64,000 nt of DNA from Amyloporia xantha (GCA_036971615.1 JAYKKR010000002.1:2232001-2296000), one strand, 5' to 3'; shown: positions 1 to 11,172, numbered from the stretch's first letter. Notes: generated from the sequence alone by a model not told the origin. Translations and numbers: made by a program.

Positions 1-432
1 GGGCGCGGAGTGCACGAAGAGAGCGTCAAGAGGGCCAGGCAGGTGGCCGATACGGAGTCAGGATATGGTGATAAACGAGAGGTGGAAACTTTCGTTTATG
101 AGAACGAAAGTCAGTACAGGAGTGATGATGGTCGACAGCCTCCCAGGAAACGGCGGAAACGAGGACGACCTGAAGACATGCACACAGTATACACTAGTGA
201 CGACGAGGATGCGGAAGAGGACCGAGCTAGGGAGCGTCCTGCTCACTTATCGGACAGAGAAGCGGAGCACGGCTGGAAAGAATCGAGGGATGAGGATGAG
301 GACGATTTGGATGGTTCCCCCGCGTCAAGAGACACGAAGTATGGAGTCGAGAGGGGTTCCAAGGCGAACAAGAGAGATTATTGGCTCTCGAAAGGGTTTA
401 CAGGCATGGCGAGTGATAGCAGCGGTGGATGA
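1..432 (+). CDS. C-terminal part of a charged, AT-hook-like protein (5' truncated)
   Basis: The reading frame is open from the first base of the window to a TGA at 430-432, so this is the 3' part of a gene that starts outside. The visible 143 residues are very rich in Arg, Lys, Asp and Glu. A basic block PPRKRRKRGRPED (about residues 47-59) resembles a nuclear localisation signal with an AT-hook-like GRP core. Acidic stretches such as DDEDAEEDRA and DEDEDD follow, and the protein ends with KRDYWLSKGFTG and a short Ser/Gly tail. This composition suggests a nuclear nucleic-acid-associated protein, which is inference from composition only. No catalytic motif is visible and I do not recognise the family. 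The antisense and +2 ORFs in this interval are shadows. Confidence 0.6.
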   Translation, partial: GRGVHEESVKRARQVADTESGYGDKREVETFVYENESQYRSDDGRQPPRKRRKRGRPEDMHTVYTSDDEDAEEDRARERPAHLSDREAEHGWKESRDEDEDDLDGSPASRDTKYGVERGSKANKRDYWLSKGFTGMASDSSGG

Positions 433-867
433 ACATGGCACAATGAACGGCCTACCTCTATCAAGCTGGCAGCCTACCTGGTCTGGACGGAAACACCGCG
501 TTTCAGCTGCGTGGTAGGCCTGCAGCATGTCAACCTGCAGATTCGTCGCAAGTGTTGTGCGGTCTGCATTGTAATATAGTGTACTCTGGTGTTCTTTTGT
601 CTCACTCCGACGAGTATAACCACGCTTGAAGTACTTGTATAAGCCCTCAAGTGTCTTTCGCAACGGTCCCGCTAGCAAGCTTAAATAAATAGTTGCCTTA
701 CACGGTAACCGAGTCGGTAGCTGACTGCTAGCGCGCGCACGAACGCCCTCCTCTACATCAACCATCACCTTTGTCGTTGTTTTCACTCAGCAGCCAACTG
801 GACGAACAGATTCCTGCAGTCGCTGGTCGTCCGCGGTCTCCGTCCTTCTCACGTTCGTTCATTTGCA
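433..867. other. Intergenic: 3' UTR of upstream gene and 5' region of the next
   Basis: I see no coding signal. The second half is pyrimidine-rich (TCTC and CTTC runs around 775-860), as is common just upstream of basidiomycete start codons. Confidence 0.5.
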
Positions 868-3648
868 ATGTAGGTGGCACTCGTGTTGACCAGGTTTGCA
901 TGCCAACATCTCTGTTGCAGGGCTGCAACGAAATCACAAATACCCCCAGTGAACCTGAAGGACCGCATTGCTGCTCTCCAGCAACGCAATACAGGGTCTA
1001 GTCAACACGAGTCTAAGCATACCGCTTCATATGCCAATCCATCTGGCGTCACTGGTAGTCTCCGGGACAAAATCGCCTCTTTCGAGAAACAGGGTGCTGT
1101 ACCCGTTCCAAGAGGTAGTTTTGGCCTTGGTGCACCTCCGGTCGACGATGGCTCATCGCGCCGTCGAGGAGAGATGATGGGCAACCGCGTTCCAGGACTC
1201 TCGAGGCCTATCGCCCCAGTTCCCGTACACCCGTCCAGAGTCGCTAGCCCGGAACCCCCAGGTGGGAGAATGCGCTCTGTTTCTGCTGATCTCCATATTT
1301 CCTCTCCTCCCCTACGCTCGCCCTCCCCTACGCTGTCGATGGACGGGGACACGTTGTCTCAGGACGTTTTCGCTGCGGCAGACGGGACTACGGCTCGGCA
1401 CCCTTCTACGTCTAGGACGCACACTACGAGGCGCAGTGTCTCAGATATGCTGCCCCGTTCTACTGCACTCCATGCTTTAGAGGACCCATTACTGGAGGGC
1501 GATGAAGAGGTGGAGGTGCCTGCGCCGGTGATTGTCGTATCTCTGGAACCACCGCCTGCTGATGCCGCGCAGCCCGGCATCTCCCTGGATGATGCTAACG
1601 GGCAAGATGAAGCATCAACTTCAACAGTAGTACTTGAGGTGACTGAAGCTCAGTCAAAGGCGGAGGCATCTTCGCTGATACCTGCGGAGTCTGCTGGCAG
1701 CTTGTGTGACGAATTCTCCGCTGCCGAAGAAAAGCCACAGCCTGCCTTGGATGTGTCCGTTCAAGACTCGTCGGATTCGCCTACCGCGCGCCTGCCATCG
1801 CTTGCGGAGCAATCACCAGAAGCTGTACCAAACAACGTTGACATGTCCGATACTTCCTCTGTTGATAGGGAGCCCACTCCAAAATTCAAATCCATCGCGG
1901 AGGATGTCATCGAGCTTGAACTACTGCCAACCTCGGGACCAGATATGGTTTCGACTGCTGCTGGGCATAATGTGGCGGATGTTACCACATCTAACGAGAT
2001 GATGTCCCCTGAATCTTCGCGCGAGAACCTCCAAGATGATGACATCAAAGGAGATTCTAGCGCGGAAGGTGACATGGTGTCTATGACAGAGCGCACCTCC
2101 GCGAGTTCAACCGCAGTCTCGACGCCAAATGACCATGTCGTCTTTCCGAGCATTGAACTGGTGCAGCGCAAGATCACGGACCCTGAAGAGTTGGACGAGC
2201 TCGCTGATCAGTCGCTCGCTCTTGACACCAGTGATGCTGTTATTGTCAGGGAGCCGGCACGGATCGTGTCTCCCGTTGTCACTCGCGCTGTGCTCGTACC
2301 GGTCCCTCAAGGTCTCTCACCCTCCTCTCCAACCAGTCCGCCCTCGTCGACCCGACCGACCAGTTTGGCCACAGCTTCTACGTCGCCGTACATCGAGCCA
2401 TCGTTGACTCCGAAGACGAAGACCGGCTCCTTCCGTGCCGTCGTACACCGCAAGGTCGCAGAAGGATCTGCGGATGGATCTCGTCGTTCGATGAGCCCGC
2501 CGGCTCAAGGACCACCCCGTTTGGAGCCGCCGGCGTCACCCGGATTCAGCGACCTCGCAGATTTGTTGGCGGATGCAGCAATGCTGGAACAGCAGCTTTC
2601 GGGTCTAGGATCACCGCGCGCTGTTGAGGCTGCTCCAGTCGTCAGAACATCGCTCAGTTCTACCCATGTGCGTGAAATTGAGCCTGCTCGTAGTGCGCCA
2701 GAGCGTCCTCCACCTATCATCGAATTATCCGCACCAGAGTATCCTTCTATCCCAGAGGTTCCGGAAACAGGTGATGATGACCGTTCCAGTTCCCAGTATG
2801 AGTCACTGCAGGAGTTCCCATCTACTGCACAGTCGCATATCCCGGAACCTGTGACTCCTCCTTCTAAAGAGCGGATGCGAAGTCGAATCCTCTCTGACAC
2901 CCCCCCACCTGTTCCTCCGAAAAGCCCGAGGCCTCGTTACTTCTCTACCCTCATTACCCGCAAGCCAAGCGCGAATGGCATGCTATCGATGCCTGGAGCG
3001 TACCCGCGTAACAGTGTGTGTTCAGAAATGTCGGAGGACGACTCTGTGCTTGTCTCGACACCGCCGTCTCCGCGATTCGAGTCGTTTGGGTCGGATACAA
3101 GCTCAGTGAGGAGCTCAAGCCGCTCCTGGAAGATGCCGAAGAGGAGTTTATCGAGAGCGACCTCGTTTGCTGACCGGCTCTGGCACAAGAAGGGCAACCG
3201 TAATACCGTCATTGTTGCGTCTCCTGGTAAGCAACATTTGCACGTCGGCAGGCCGTCTGAGGAGGAGCACGCGCTGAATATTGGATATTCAGAAGACGAC
3301 GCCCACCTGTCGCCAAGCAGCGTACCGCCTCGCACGCCGTCTCCGAAGCCCACACTTCCAAAGCTAAATCTCTCCGCCTCTCTCCGTCCTCAAAACGGTC
3401 CTTCCCCTACAGAACGCCCCACGTCATGGGTCTCGATATCAAGCACTGGCTCTGGTGGGTTTGACAGCGCGTTGTTTGATGCTTTCCCGTCTGTCCCCAG
3501 TGGTGTTCCGTCCAATCCCTCTTTTCCTTCTCAGTCGGATTCTTCATCTTATTTGTCTCCAGCAGGATACCTGGGTTCCTCTGATTCGGCCAATAGGCGG
3601 CCCGCTGCGCAATCTAGTCACCAGAAGGGACATTCGGCGTTGGTCTGA
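868..3648 (+). CDS. Large disordered Ser/Pro-rich protein with SH3-ligand motifs; start codon split by an intron
   Basis: The best model joins AT (868-869) to G (921) across a 51-nt intron, 870-920 (GTAGGT...TTGCAG). This makes ATG GCT GCA ACG, protein MAATKSQIPPVNLKDRIA, and then one exon to the TGA at 3646-3648: 909 aa. No other in-frame ATG lies near the conserved-looking N-terminus. That N-terminus holds two similar short motifs, LKDRIAALQ (about residue 13) and LRDKIASFEKQG (about residue 46), the second followed by VPRGSFGLGAPP. The rest is low-complexity Ser, Pro, Glu and Thr with acidic stretches. A PPPVPPKSPRP segment (about 661-672) fits a class II SH3 ligand (PxxPxK). No enzymatic domain is visible. 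A cytoskeletal or signalling scaffold role is plausible but is inference; I do not recognise the family. Confidence 0.7.
870..920 (+). other. 51-nt intron that interrupts the start codon (AT|G)
   Basis: Donor GTAGGT is at 870-875 and acceptor TTGCAG ends at 920. Removing it creates the only ATG in frame with the conserved N-terminus of the 909-aa protein. Unspliced, the ATG at 868 is followed directly by TAG, so unspliced mRNA would give no product from this codon. Confidence 0.65.
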
Positions 3649-4039
3649 GGGTCTTACGCAGCTCTTTTGAATTCACATTCCGGCATTCAATTTTTAGTCA
3701 CTCATCTCATTACCATCTCGCACATTTTTGAATTATCATCTCTTCGTTATTCGCACTGCTTTCGTCCTAATTTTGGTTATATCAATGTACTTTATTTTAC
3801 ACATCCGGACGGTCTGTGCTACATTTCAGTCGAACGAATACAGCAACATTTAAATCGGTAGTATTCATGGGCAGTATGAGGATTGTTTATGGTAGGTCAG
3901 TGATTAACTGAATAAAATCATGTGGGAAGAGTCATAGTGGTGTATACATGGAACTACAAACAGGCGTGTAGCCTGATACCATGACATAAGATACACATAC
4001 GAGAATAGCACATGGGGTATACAGGCCAAAGATGCGGCA
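3649..4039. other. Intergenic between convergent genes
   Basis: This is an AT-rich 3' UTR and terminator zone between the disordered protein (+) and Mif2 (-). AATAAA-like sequences occur around 3910. No gene is seen. Confidence 0.5.
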
Positions 4040-6250
4040 TCAACCCTTCGTAGAAGCAGCCCGCCTCAGTGCAGCAGCAGCTGCTGCTGCTGCTGCTGCA
4101 GGCTGTTGCGCTTCCGAAGACGCCCTCCCACTTGATGATCGAACAACTGCATTCGAAGGCCCCACAGAGGATCGATCTGGTTTGCGAGAAACAGAACGCC
4201 GAGATTCGTCGTCCTCGCCATCATCATAGACTTTACGGGCCTGCGCGAAGAAGAGCTTCGCATCACGATCAGAGATATTCGTTATATGATACATGTTGCC
4301 TGAAAGAGGAATGTGAGTCAGCTGTACAATAGACATCGGGATGAATGAGGATGACATACCTCGAGGGACGAGGAACATGCCTCCAGATGCAAGGACGTAG
4401 GTAGACCGATGTACGTGGAATGTTACCGCTCCCTCTATCACATAGAATACCTGGTCAAGTAGATGTGAGTCATCTGGCGTCCTTTGTGTCAAGGTGTCAT
4501 ACTCACAAATGTATTATCCTTCGTGTTCTTTGTGGGTTTCTGCTTATTAGGAGGGATGACAAGTTGACCGGCTGCAATGAAGTCTCCGTCTCCGAATATC
4601 TTCTGGAAGTGGAAATCGTTGTTCGCCGCTGGCCTCGGTATAACCATCTTTGCCGTGAATGCGACCCCTGCACCCACATAAATCAACATCTAAATCGCAG
4701 CCCTTTGGCCACACAAAATCACTTACGCTTCTTGGTCTCTTCACCGGTCTCGTAATCTATCACCTTTCCCTCTGGATCCGTCGCATCGTCCCAGCCCTCC
4801 TCAGGATTAAATACCAGGTCGCCCTCCACCTCGACTTCCACGGTCTTGCTCTTACCTCGTGAGCGAGGCTTTCTGCGGTGCTTTGAGCCCAGTGGCTGGG
4901 GCTCCTCCTTGGGCAACCGAAGAATTTGCTTGATGCTAGGCACAAGCGACGTCCCCGATTCTCGGCGACCATATACGACTTTCTCGAGCCGCCACCATTC
5001 CAAAGGCTTGTAGCGCGTGCGTTTCCCGCGACGCACTCCACCGTTTTCCTGGTTCGGATCGTCGGGCGTTACTGCGAGTTAGATTAGCATGCGGATTACA
5101 CTAAATCTACTTGAGGTACTGAATTCACGAACCTTCGCGGAGGACGTTCTCCTTCTTTCCACGAGGTCTCCCCCGTGGTTTCTTAGCGCCTTCATTCTCG
5201 GTACGTATCTTCTTGCTTGAAGGCTGATGATTCTCAATGCTGTCATCATCACCCCTATCCCGACCGCCCCTCTTCCGCGACTCTACTTGTTCCTCACCGT
5301 CCTCGTCCTGCTCCTCATCTGCCTCCGCTAGGCCTTGTGCAATCCCGTCCTCCATGTCCTCCTCCTGATGAGAAATGTTGCCATTAGCACGCTGTTTACC
5401 CTTGGCTTTCGCGCTGAGTGAGGCATCCACATTCATCGCCTGATCGACCTGCTCCTCCTCGTCCTCGTCCTGATCAATTTGCTGAAAGCTCGTGCGCCGC
5501 GAAGGTTGCCCATTAGACTTTCGCGACTGCTGTTCCTCTTGATAGGATGACGCTGGGACACCGTCATCGTCGTCCGAATCAAATCCATCGGCCCCGAAAT
5601 CTGGACCACCCCCGCCATAGTCCATACCACCATCATCATCATCATCGTCCATGCGTGAATTGTCAACATCATCAGCAATGACAGACTGTGACAGCTGAGA
5701 GCGGCCTGGCGAGTGAGGAAGTCCGAGGGATCTGCGGTGTGATAACAGGGGAGAACCGCGAGGAGAAGGAACCTTGTCAAAGTCAACATCGGAGGTCCGA
5801 GCAACGGGACGAGAAGACGAGCCAACGCGTTGGGCGCTGGAGGTGATTGTCTTTACGCGTGTATGAGCAAAGTATGCCGAAGGGCTGTTCGGGATACCTT
5901 AAGATCACGTAGGATAAGAAGCTGTGGCCACTTGCGCAGCACGCCAATTACTCACTTTCTTCCAGTTCCATAGACATTTCTCCATTTTCATCATCTTCAT
6001 AATGCTCGATTATGGGTGTCTTTGGCTTGGGAGTTCGCTTCTTCCTGGCATTCTGCACTCTCGGAGGCGTACGCGCGTCGGCCTGGCTCATGACTTTGTC
6101 GAAGGGCTCGAACTCGTCCGACCTATGGTCGACGTACGCGACTGCCATGCCAGTCTTCTTACCATGTTGGAAGTCATCCGCACGGTACGGTATGTACTTC
6201 TGGGGGGCCCGTCGCGATCCAATACTGCTCTTGCGCGCAGATGCCGGCAT
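4040..6250 (-). CDS. MIF2: CENP-C / Mif2 inner-kinetochore protein
   Basis: Centromeric nucleosome-binding scaffold that links CENP-A chromatin to the outer kinetochore (family knowledge). Exons on the minus strand: 6250-5956, 5897-5133, 5071-4727, 4667-4507, 4450-4360, 4299-4040; 638 aa. The N-terminus (IPYRADDF, GKKTG) matches the Mif2 N-terminal region that contacts the Mis12 complex. Residues 100-350 are acidic and disordered, with Asp/Glu runs and an AT-hook-like RGRPRGKK near 343. The CENP-C signature starts at about residue 367 (RRGKRTRYKPLEWW, then EKVVYG). The C-terminus (about 470-585) is the cupin dimerisation domain, with VIEGAVTFHVH and NISDRDAKLFFAQARK. After the cupin comes a Ser/Arg-rich tail with a run of 10 alanines encoded by CAG/CTG repeats. 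All phases agree across five introns. The identity is firm; the tail length could vary between strains. Confidence 0.95.
4068..4105. repeat. Palindromic CAG/CTG trinucleotide tract encoding poly-Ala in Mif2
   Basis: GCAGCAGCAG runs directly into CTGCTGCTGCTGCTGC, so the tract is a short inverted repeat as well as a microsatellite. On the minus strand it encodes ten consecutive alanines preceded by QQP, close to the C-terminus of Mif2. Confidence 0.85.
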
Positions 6251-6815
6251 CGAGGACTATGTGCTTGTTGTACAATTCCAACTTTGTGGCCACAAACGAG
6301 ATTTACGCGTGTGATGGCACGTGACAGGCGCCTGCAATTGTTACACAGGGGTCACAGACTCACAGTAAACAAGTTCCATTTAGACATCAAGGCTACAGCT
6401 GTCTCTGCACCTGAGAAGGGCAGAAGCTGCCAGGACTAGGTAGACTGATTCTTCCAGTGTGCGTGCGTGAGAAATAAGGCGCATACTTTGCGAGGCTCAA
6501 TTGTGCGTCAAGTTCAATTATCGCCTTCACTTCGTGTATGACATGTGCTGAATATCCAAGAGTCTACCCTATAACAGTTATGTATCTCTCATTGGATATT
6601 TTTACGTACGATTGACACGCGTCCATGCTAACGCAAGTCCACATGCAATGCTCATGATCCTCAGCACAGTCGGACATCAGGGATATAACAGCAGACAGCA
6701 AAAATGAATCACGGACACATAAAGGGAATTATCCAATGTCCTATATGAAGGTAAATGAGAGAACAAGCAACAAACGAAATAGCTACTATACACAAACACC
6801 TCTCCTACCAGTGCC
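6251..6815. other. Intergenic upstream of Mif2 and downstream of Apm4
   Basis: This 565-bp spacer between two minus-strand genes holds the Mif2 promoter region and the Apm4 3' UTR. No ORF or RNA gene is supported. Confidence 0.4.
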
Positions 6816-8686
6816 TCAGAACTGCATGCAAACTTAGTACGACTTGTCAACGACACCGCAACAACTACACGTACCCGAATCTGATACGTCCCGCTCGCTT
6901 TGGTGAGGTAGCGGACCCACTTAATGCTCTGATAGTCGCTCTTCTCGAATACTTTCAGGAAGCGCACGATCAGGCCCGACGCCGTGAACATGAGCACCTG
7001 GAACTCGATGTCGATCGGTGGCCGTGCCCACACTTGCCGGTTGGTCGTGCTAGTTAGGGCTGCGGCTGCGGATAGTGTGATTTCTTGCCCTCCCTGAATC
7101 CGCGGAATTCTGCCCAGGTACAGGGGTAAGATCGACATGACAGAAGACAGAAGACAGCAGGCATGTCACTTACTTCCAGACGACGACGTTCTCGGCAGGA
7201 ACATACTTCGCTTTCCCGCTGTGTACCTTACAGTCGACACTTGTCGTGTTCAGGGGTGTGGGGATCCGCACAATGACATTCGTGGCGGAGAGTTTGTTGC
7301 TAAAGTTCGTTTTGACCGTGACTACGTACTGTACCTGTGTCGTCCCAATTTCTGTCACTGATGGGATGACTTTCAAAGGAAGTTTGATGTTTGAAGTCGC
7401 GCGGTACCTGCTAAGCTGTCAGCAGATCACCCAACCGTCGCGTAATTCATGACTGACCGCATCAGTTCGAACTCCCCGTCAGGCGGAATGAAGCTGATTG
7501 TTCGACTTGAGTCGAACTCATTTAACCGCACGCATTGATGGAAACGACAGTCGTCCAGCTCAACCGCATCACTCATTCCTCCTCGGTCGTTCTTGTCAAT
7601 CACGAGTTTATCATTCAGGCCAAACTTGCATTCAGGCGTGCCAGAGAGATATGCACGCATCTGTATGTGTCCGTCGACATCCGCGCGCAAAGTTGTTCCT
7701 GTGGCCATCAATTGTGTACTTTATTCTCAGTAGAGCAGCAGACGGACGGCGCACCTTTGGCGCTCATGCTCAAGTTGACAGTCTCAACGACATCAACAAA
7801 GGCCTCGTTCTTCTTGTATTTGACATCCCCGCGCCGCCAGCTCGTTGCACCCGTCGCTTGCACCGTGATCTTGGACGACTCTTCCTGTTGGGGATTATTT
7901 CAATATGTAGTTTGCCTGAGCACGACTATGCAGGAAAACGCACTGAAGCCATATTCGCCGACATAACGCTCTCTGTCGTGATGTATGACTTGAGGGTATC
8001 TGTCTCGCTATTCTGTGGGTATCCAAAGTCATTAATCTCTACGAAAGTTGCACGTCGACGATCAGCGTTACGACGCCTAAACAACACGTGCATACGCACC
8101 GTCGATGAGCTCGTAGATAAGCACAAAGTTGTTCTTGATCGCCTCCTCATCTACTTTGCCAAAGTACGACTTCGCAATTGAGTTGAAGCGATAGCAGAAC
8201 TCGAACACCAGCGCAGCATTGGCATTGCACCTATAATCATGCACATTGGTCGGCACTCCTTCGGAACATGCACCATTCGGTCAGACACGTACTTTGTGAC
8301 AGCCACGATATATAGGTTGTTCACGCGCACATGGAAGAAGCTGGTCGAGCCAAGAGTTATGATAGGAGACCGTACATCACTGTTGGAAACGACTTGTATC
8401 CGGAAGACATCTGCGATTGAACGCCTATGGAGAGACGGGTAGCCACCGATGAGCATGAAGCAGTGGTCATTTTCCGATAGAATGCAATACGTTACTTGAG
8501 GTCTGTTCGATAAAGGCGCGAGATAAGGACCTGTGAAGAGGGTCTATGTTCAATTTCCTTGCGGTGATCGGTGCGCAGCTGACCTCGCCCTTCTGATTAA
8601 ATATGAAGAATGCCTAACAAGACAGAGTGGCTCTATTCAGAACGGGCTTGCTGCAAGTGTTCATTGTGCACACTCACTGAAATCAT
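6816..8686 (-). CDS. APM4: AP-2 adaptor complex medium (mu) subunit
   Basis: Cargo-binding subunit of the clathrin adaptor AP-2, acting at the plasma membrane in endocytosis. Eleven coding exons: 8686-8678, 8613-8584, 8530-8496, 8424-8293, 8230-8100, 8038-7944, 7884-7755, 7698-7458, 7407-7174, 7109-6875, 6821-6816; 425 aa, the usual size for the family. It begins [20 protein letters not shown] (longin/sigma-like fold), has [12 protein letters not shown] and [16 protein letters not shown], then the mu-homology domain with [15 protein letters not shown]. It ends [11 protein letters not shown], as in fungal mu2 proteins. The first coding exon is only ATG ATT TCA and the last only TTC TGA. The last intron (6874-6822, 53 nt) carries a TACTAAG-like branch point 13 nt before its acceptor, which supports the tiny terminal exon. 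AP-1 mu is a less likely alternative because the C-terminal block fits mu2. Confidence 0.95.
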
Positions 8687-8856
8687 CTCCAAGGACGGAC
8701 AATTGGGCGGCGACTTGGAAGTGTAGGCGGCCCTCGGCTGATCCCTGGAGGCAAGTACGTCACGCGCGCGGTGTGACGGGGACGGAGATCGCAAGCACAA
8801 GTCCGTGATTCTATTGACCGTCGACTATATAATTAGTGCTCGTCTATATGTCTTCT

Positions 8857-9228
8857 TTATGTTGTTCCATTCAAAACGTTGTTAACCCCACTTAGGAGTC
8901 CGCTACCGTCCAATAAATATCGTCTATTCGAATCACATCGCCTATTTTGCTCGTTCCTAGCTAACGCTCTGATAAATTCATCAGCCGCCATTGGTCCATC
9001 CCCTTGAATTTGGCATTCCTTGGATCCGACTGCGACGCTGATGTCGTTGTACGCTTCTCTCTTGCTCGTTCCTAGCCTGTCTAATGCCAGCTCACGTCCA
9101 AGCCGAACCGAGGAGACCCGTAAGCCTAATATTCGGGCTCGTATAAACATTTGATATACATTGTCAACAATTCGTTGAGTACTTGCATCGTGGTTGTCTT
9201 CCCATACCCGTCGGATATGTTCACACAT
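8857..9228 (-). CDS. Doubtful 123-aa ORF, no recognised family
   Basis: An open frame starting MCEHIRRVWEDN, of balanced amino-acid composition, with a TATATA sequence about 15-25 bp upstream of its ATG on the minus strand. I see no domain, signal peptide or introns, and its codon choice is not clearly like the neighbouring genes. It may be an orphan gene or chance. Confidence 0.15.
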   Translation of the reverse strand: MCEHIRRVWEDNHDASTQRIVDNVYQMFIRARILGLRVSSVRLGRELALDRLGTSKREAYNDISVAVGSKECQIQGDGPMAADEFIRALARNEQNRRCDSNRRYLLDGSGLLSGVNNVLNGTT

Positions 9229-9592
9229 CTTTTTCAGTCACTTGGTATATATAATAGGAGCACAGCCAGCGGCCCGTGTGACTAAGTCCACCGTGAGGTG
9301 TTAAAGCGCATTCGGCCTACACATTGAGATTAAAGAACAGGCTCAAATGGAGTCACGCCGGGGATGACGGTCATCAGACGCCTTCGCGGACATATTCCGC
9401 GCTGTAAGTCCGTGTCTGCTGACCACCCAGACTTCTTGAGGACTTAATCCCATCAATCTGCCACTCTGCAGCGACTTCATCCCACAGTACGCATTTGACC
9501 CGGCCGAGGATTCCTCGGTAATATTATAAGCATTGAAGTGAGGCGTATGCATCGCGGGCATTTGTCGGGCCTTCTACACGATGAGCACGGTG

Positions 9593-9598
9593 TATAAG
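9593..9598 (+). promoter_or_regulatory. TATA box of the CE16 esterase
   Basis: TATAAG stands 82 bp upstream of the ATG at 9675, a normal spacing for a regulated fungal gene encoding a secreted enzyme. Confidence 0.45.
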
Positions 9599-9674
9599 AG
9601 CACTGAGAGACAGCAGTGAATAGACACCACGGTTGCACTCTCGGTTATTACTGACGCCCGATATCATCGTCGCA

Positions 9675-11172
9675 ATGCGTACTTTTCTCTGGGCACTGTC
9701 CTGCCTTGTCTGTACAGCCAGACTTACGTTCGGGCAATTGTATTGGAATTCGACTCAATTCCTTTTCACGTTCGGAGATTCCTACACCACCGATGGATAT
9801 AATATCTCTGCAGGTGTGAACTCTCCGAACCCCGGTTACGTGAGTATTACACATCGAGTCCCATGGTCGTTTACATGCTAAGGCATGAGGACCTTCGATC
9901 ACCTGATTTCCGTTGCAGACTTCGTCAAATGGGCCCAACTGGGTAGAATACCTCGGTATGTTCTAACGCCCTGCCCTAGCCGGAGCGCCATACTGACAAA
10001 CCCAAAGGAGGAACGTATAATGTCACTGATACGAAGGCACGTACATAACCATCGCTCCTCATGTTATCGCCAGGCCTAATCTATGCCGTAAAATGTAATG
10101 ATAGGTCTTCAACTTAGCGTCCGGAGGTGCAACAATTGATGCTGCCCTTGTTGCGCCATATGAGCCGACCGTTCTGTATGTCACCACACCCACGCGATCT
10201 ACACTGTGTACCTAATTCCGGTGCCGTTGACAGGTCGATCGTTGACCAGGTGTCGCAGTTCCAGGAGTATCTTGCTCCAAAGCCTGATGGCGCTCAGTGG
10301 GACAGCTCGAACAGTCTGTTCGCAATCTGGATTGGAATTAACGATGTGGTACGTGTCGGTGTCGGCATCATATCATATCGGCTTGTAATGTCTGAGCATG
10401 CGACGTAGGGGAACTCCTACGCTTGGGTATGTAATGCGTCTCCACGAATTGTCAGGTGTGTCTCGCTAACCGGGGCTGTCCGTGTGGTCAGACGAATGTC
10501 ACGTCGCAATCCGCGTTCCACACCATCTTGATGAACCGCCTCTTTAGCCAGGTTCGTTCTTGCCTTTACGGTACACGGAGTATCAGGTATCGCTAAATTT
10601 ATTTCGTGATGACGCAGGTCGAGATTCTATACAACGATGGGGCCCGCTCTTTCCTTTTTATCACCGTGCCGCCGACCAACCGGGCACCGCTCCTGATCGA
10701 GGCGGGTCCGACGGCCGTCGGGCAAATCACCGGAGCCCTGGCAGATTATAATGATCAGCTCCTGGCATACGTTGACCTATTCCAGGCGACACATCCCGAC
10801 CTGAACGGGGTGACCGTATTTGACTCGCGCCCAGTCTTCAACGCGCTCCTCGACAATTATCCTACGTTCGGTTATGTCAACATCACCGGGTACTGCGCGG
10901 CGTATGAGAACGGCACACCCGAGACGACCACGCAGACCCTTCCGTGTGAGCCGGTGTCGAGTTACTTGTGAGCACGCAATTACGCGCGGACATGAGATGC
11001 GGGCTCTGCGGCTGATACGAAATTCTTTTGTAGCTGGTTGAACACGTTGCACCCACTCTATACCATTCACAAGTGCGTCGGCGTATAGTCTGGATTTGTC
11101 TACCTCCTAACTAATCGGCTGCGTTGTCATAGCATACTAGCACATGCCATATCGACAGCGCTCAGTCTCTAG
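9675..11172 (+). CDS. Secreted CE16-type acetylesterase (SGNH/GDSL fold)
   Basis: Extracellular esterase removing acetyl groups from hemicellulose-derived sugars (family role). Ten exons: 9675-9839, 9919-9955, 10008-10036, 10105-10175, 10234-10348, 10409-10426, 10492-10551, 10618-10967, 11034-11072, 11133-11172; 307 aa. MRTFLWALSCLVCTARLTFG is a signal peptide. The SGNH blocks are visible: FTFGDSYTTDGYN (nucleophile Ser), NLASGGATID, IGINDVGNSY, and the C-terminal FWLNTLHPLYTIHN with the catalytic His. The residue three before that His is Asn rather than the usual GDSL Asp. The start at 9675 is preferred over the in-frame 9633 because it puts the hydrophobic core at the N-terminus. Exon 6 is only 18 nt. 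The intron 10037-10104 appears to use a GC donor (AAG|GCACGT). Confidence 0.9.

Larger units (their letters stand above)
8687..9674. other. Divergent intergenic region between Apm4 and the CE16 esterase
   Basis: About 1 kb shared upstream of two divergently transcribed genes. It contains one 123-aa minus-strand OR F of doubtful status (8857-9228, listed separately) and a TATA box for the esterase. Confidence 0.4.

Noticed and set aside
10037..10116. Canonical GT donor at 10041 with an acceptor ending about 10116 for CE16 intron 3.
   Set aside because: It would delete VFNL from the conserved block before SGGATID; the GC donor at 10037 restores the family sequence in frame.
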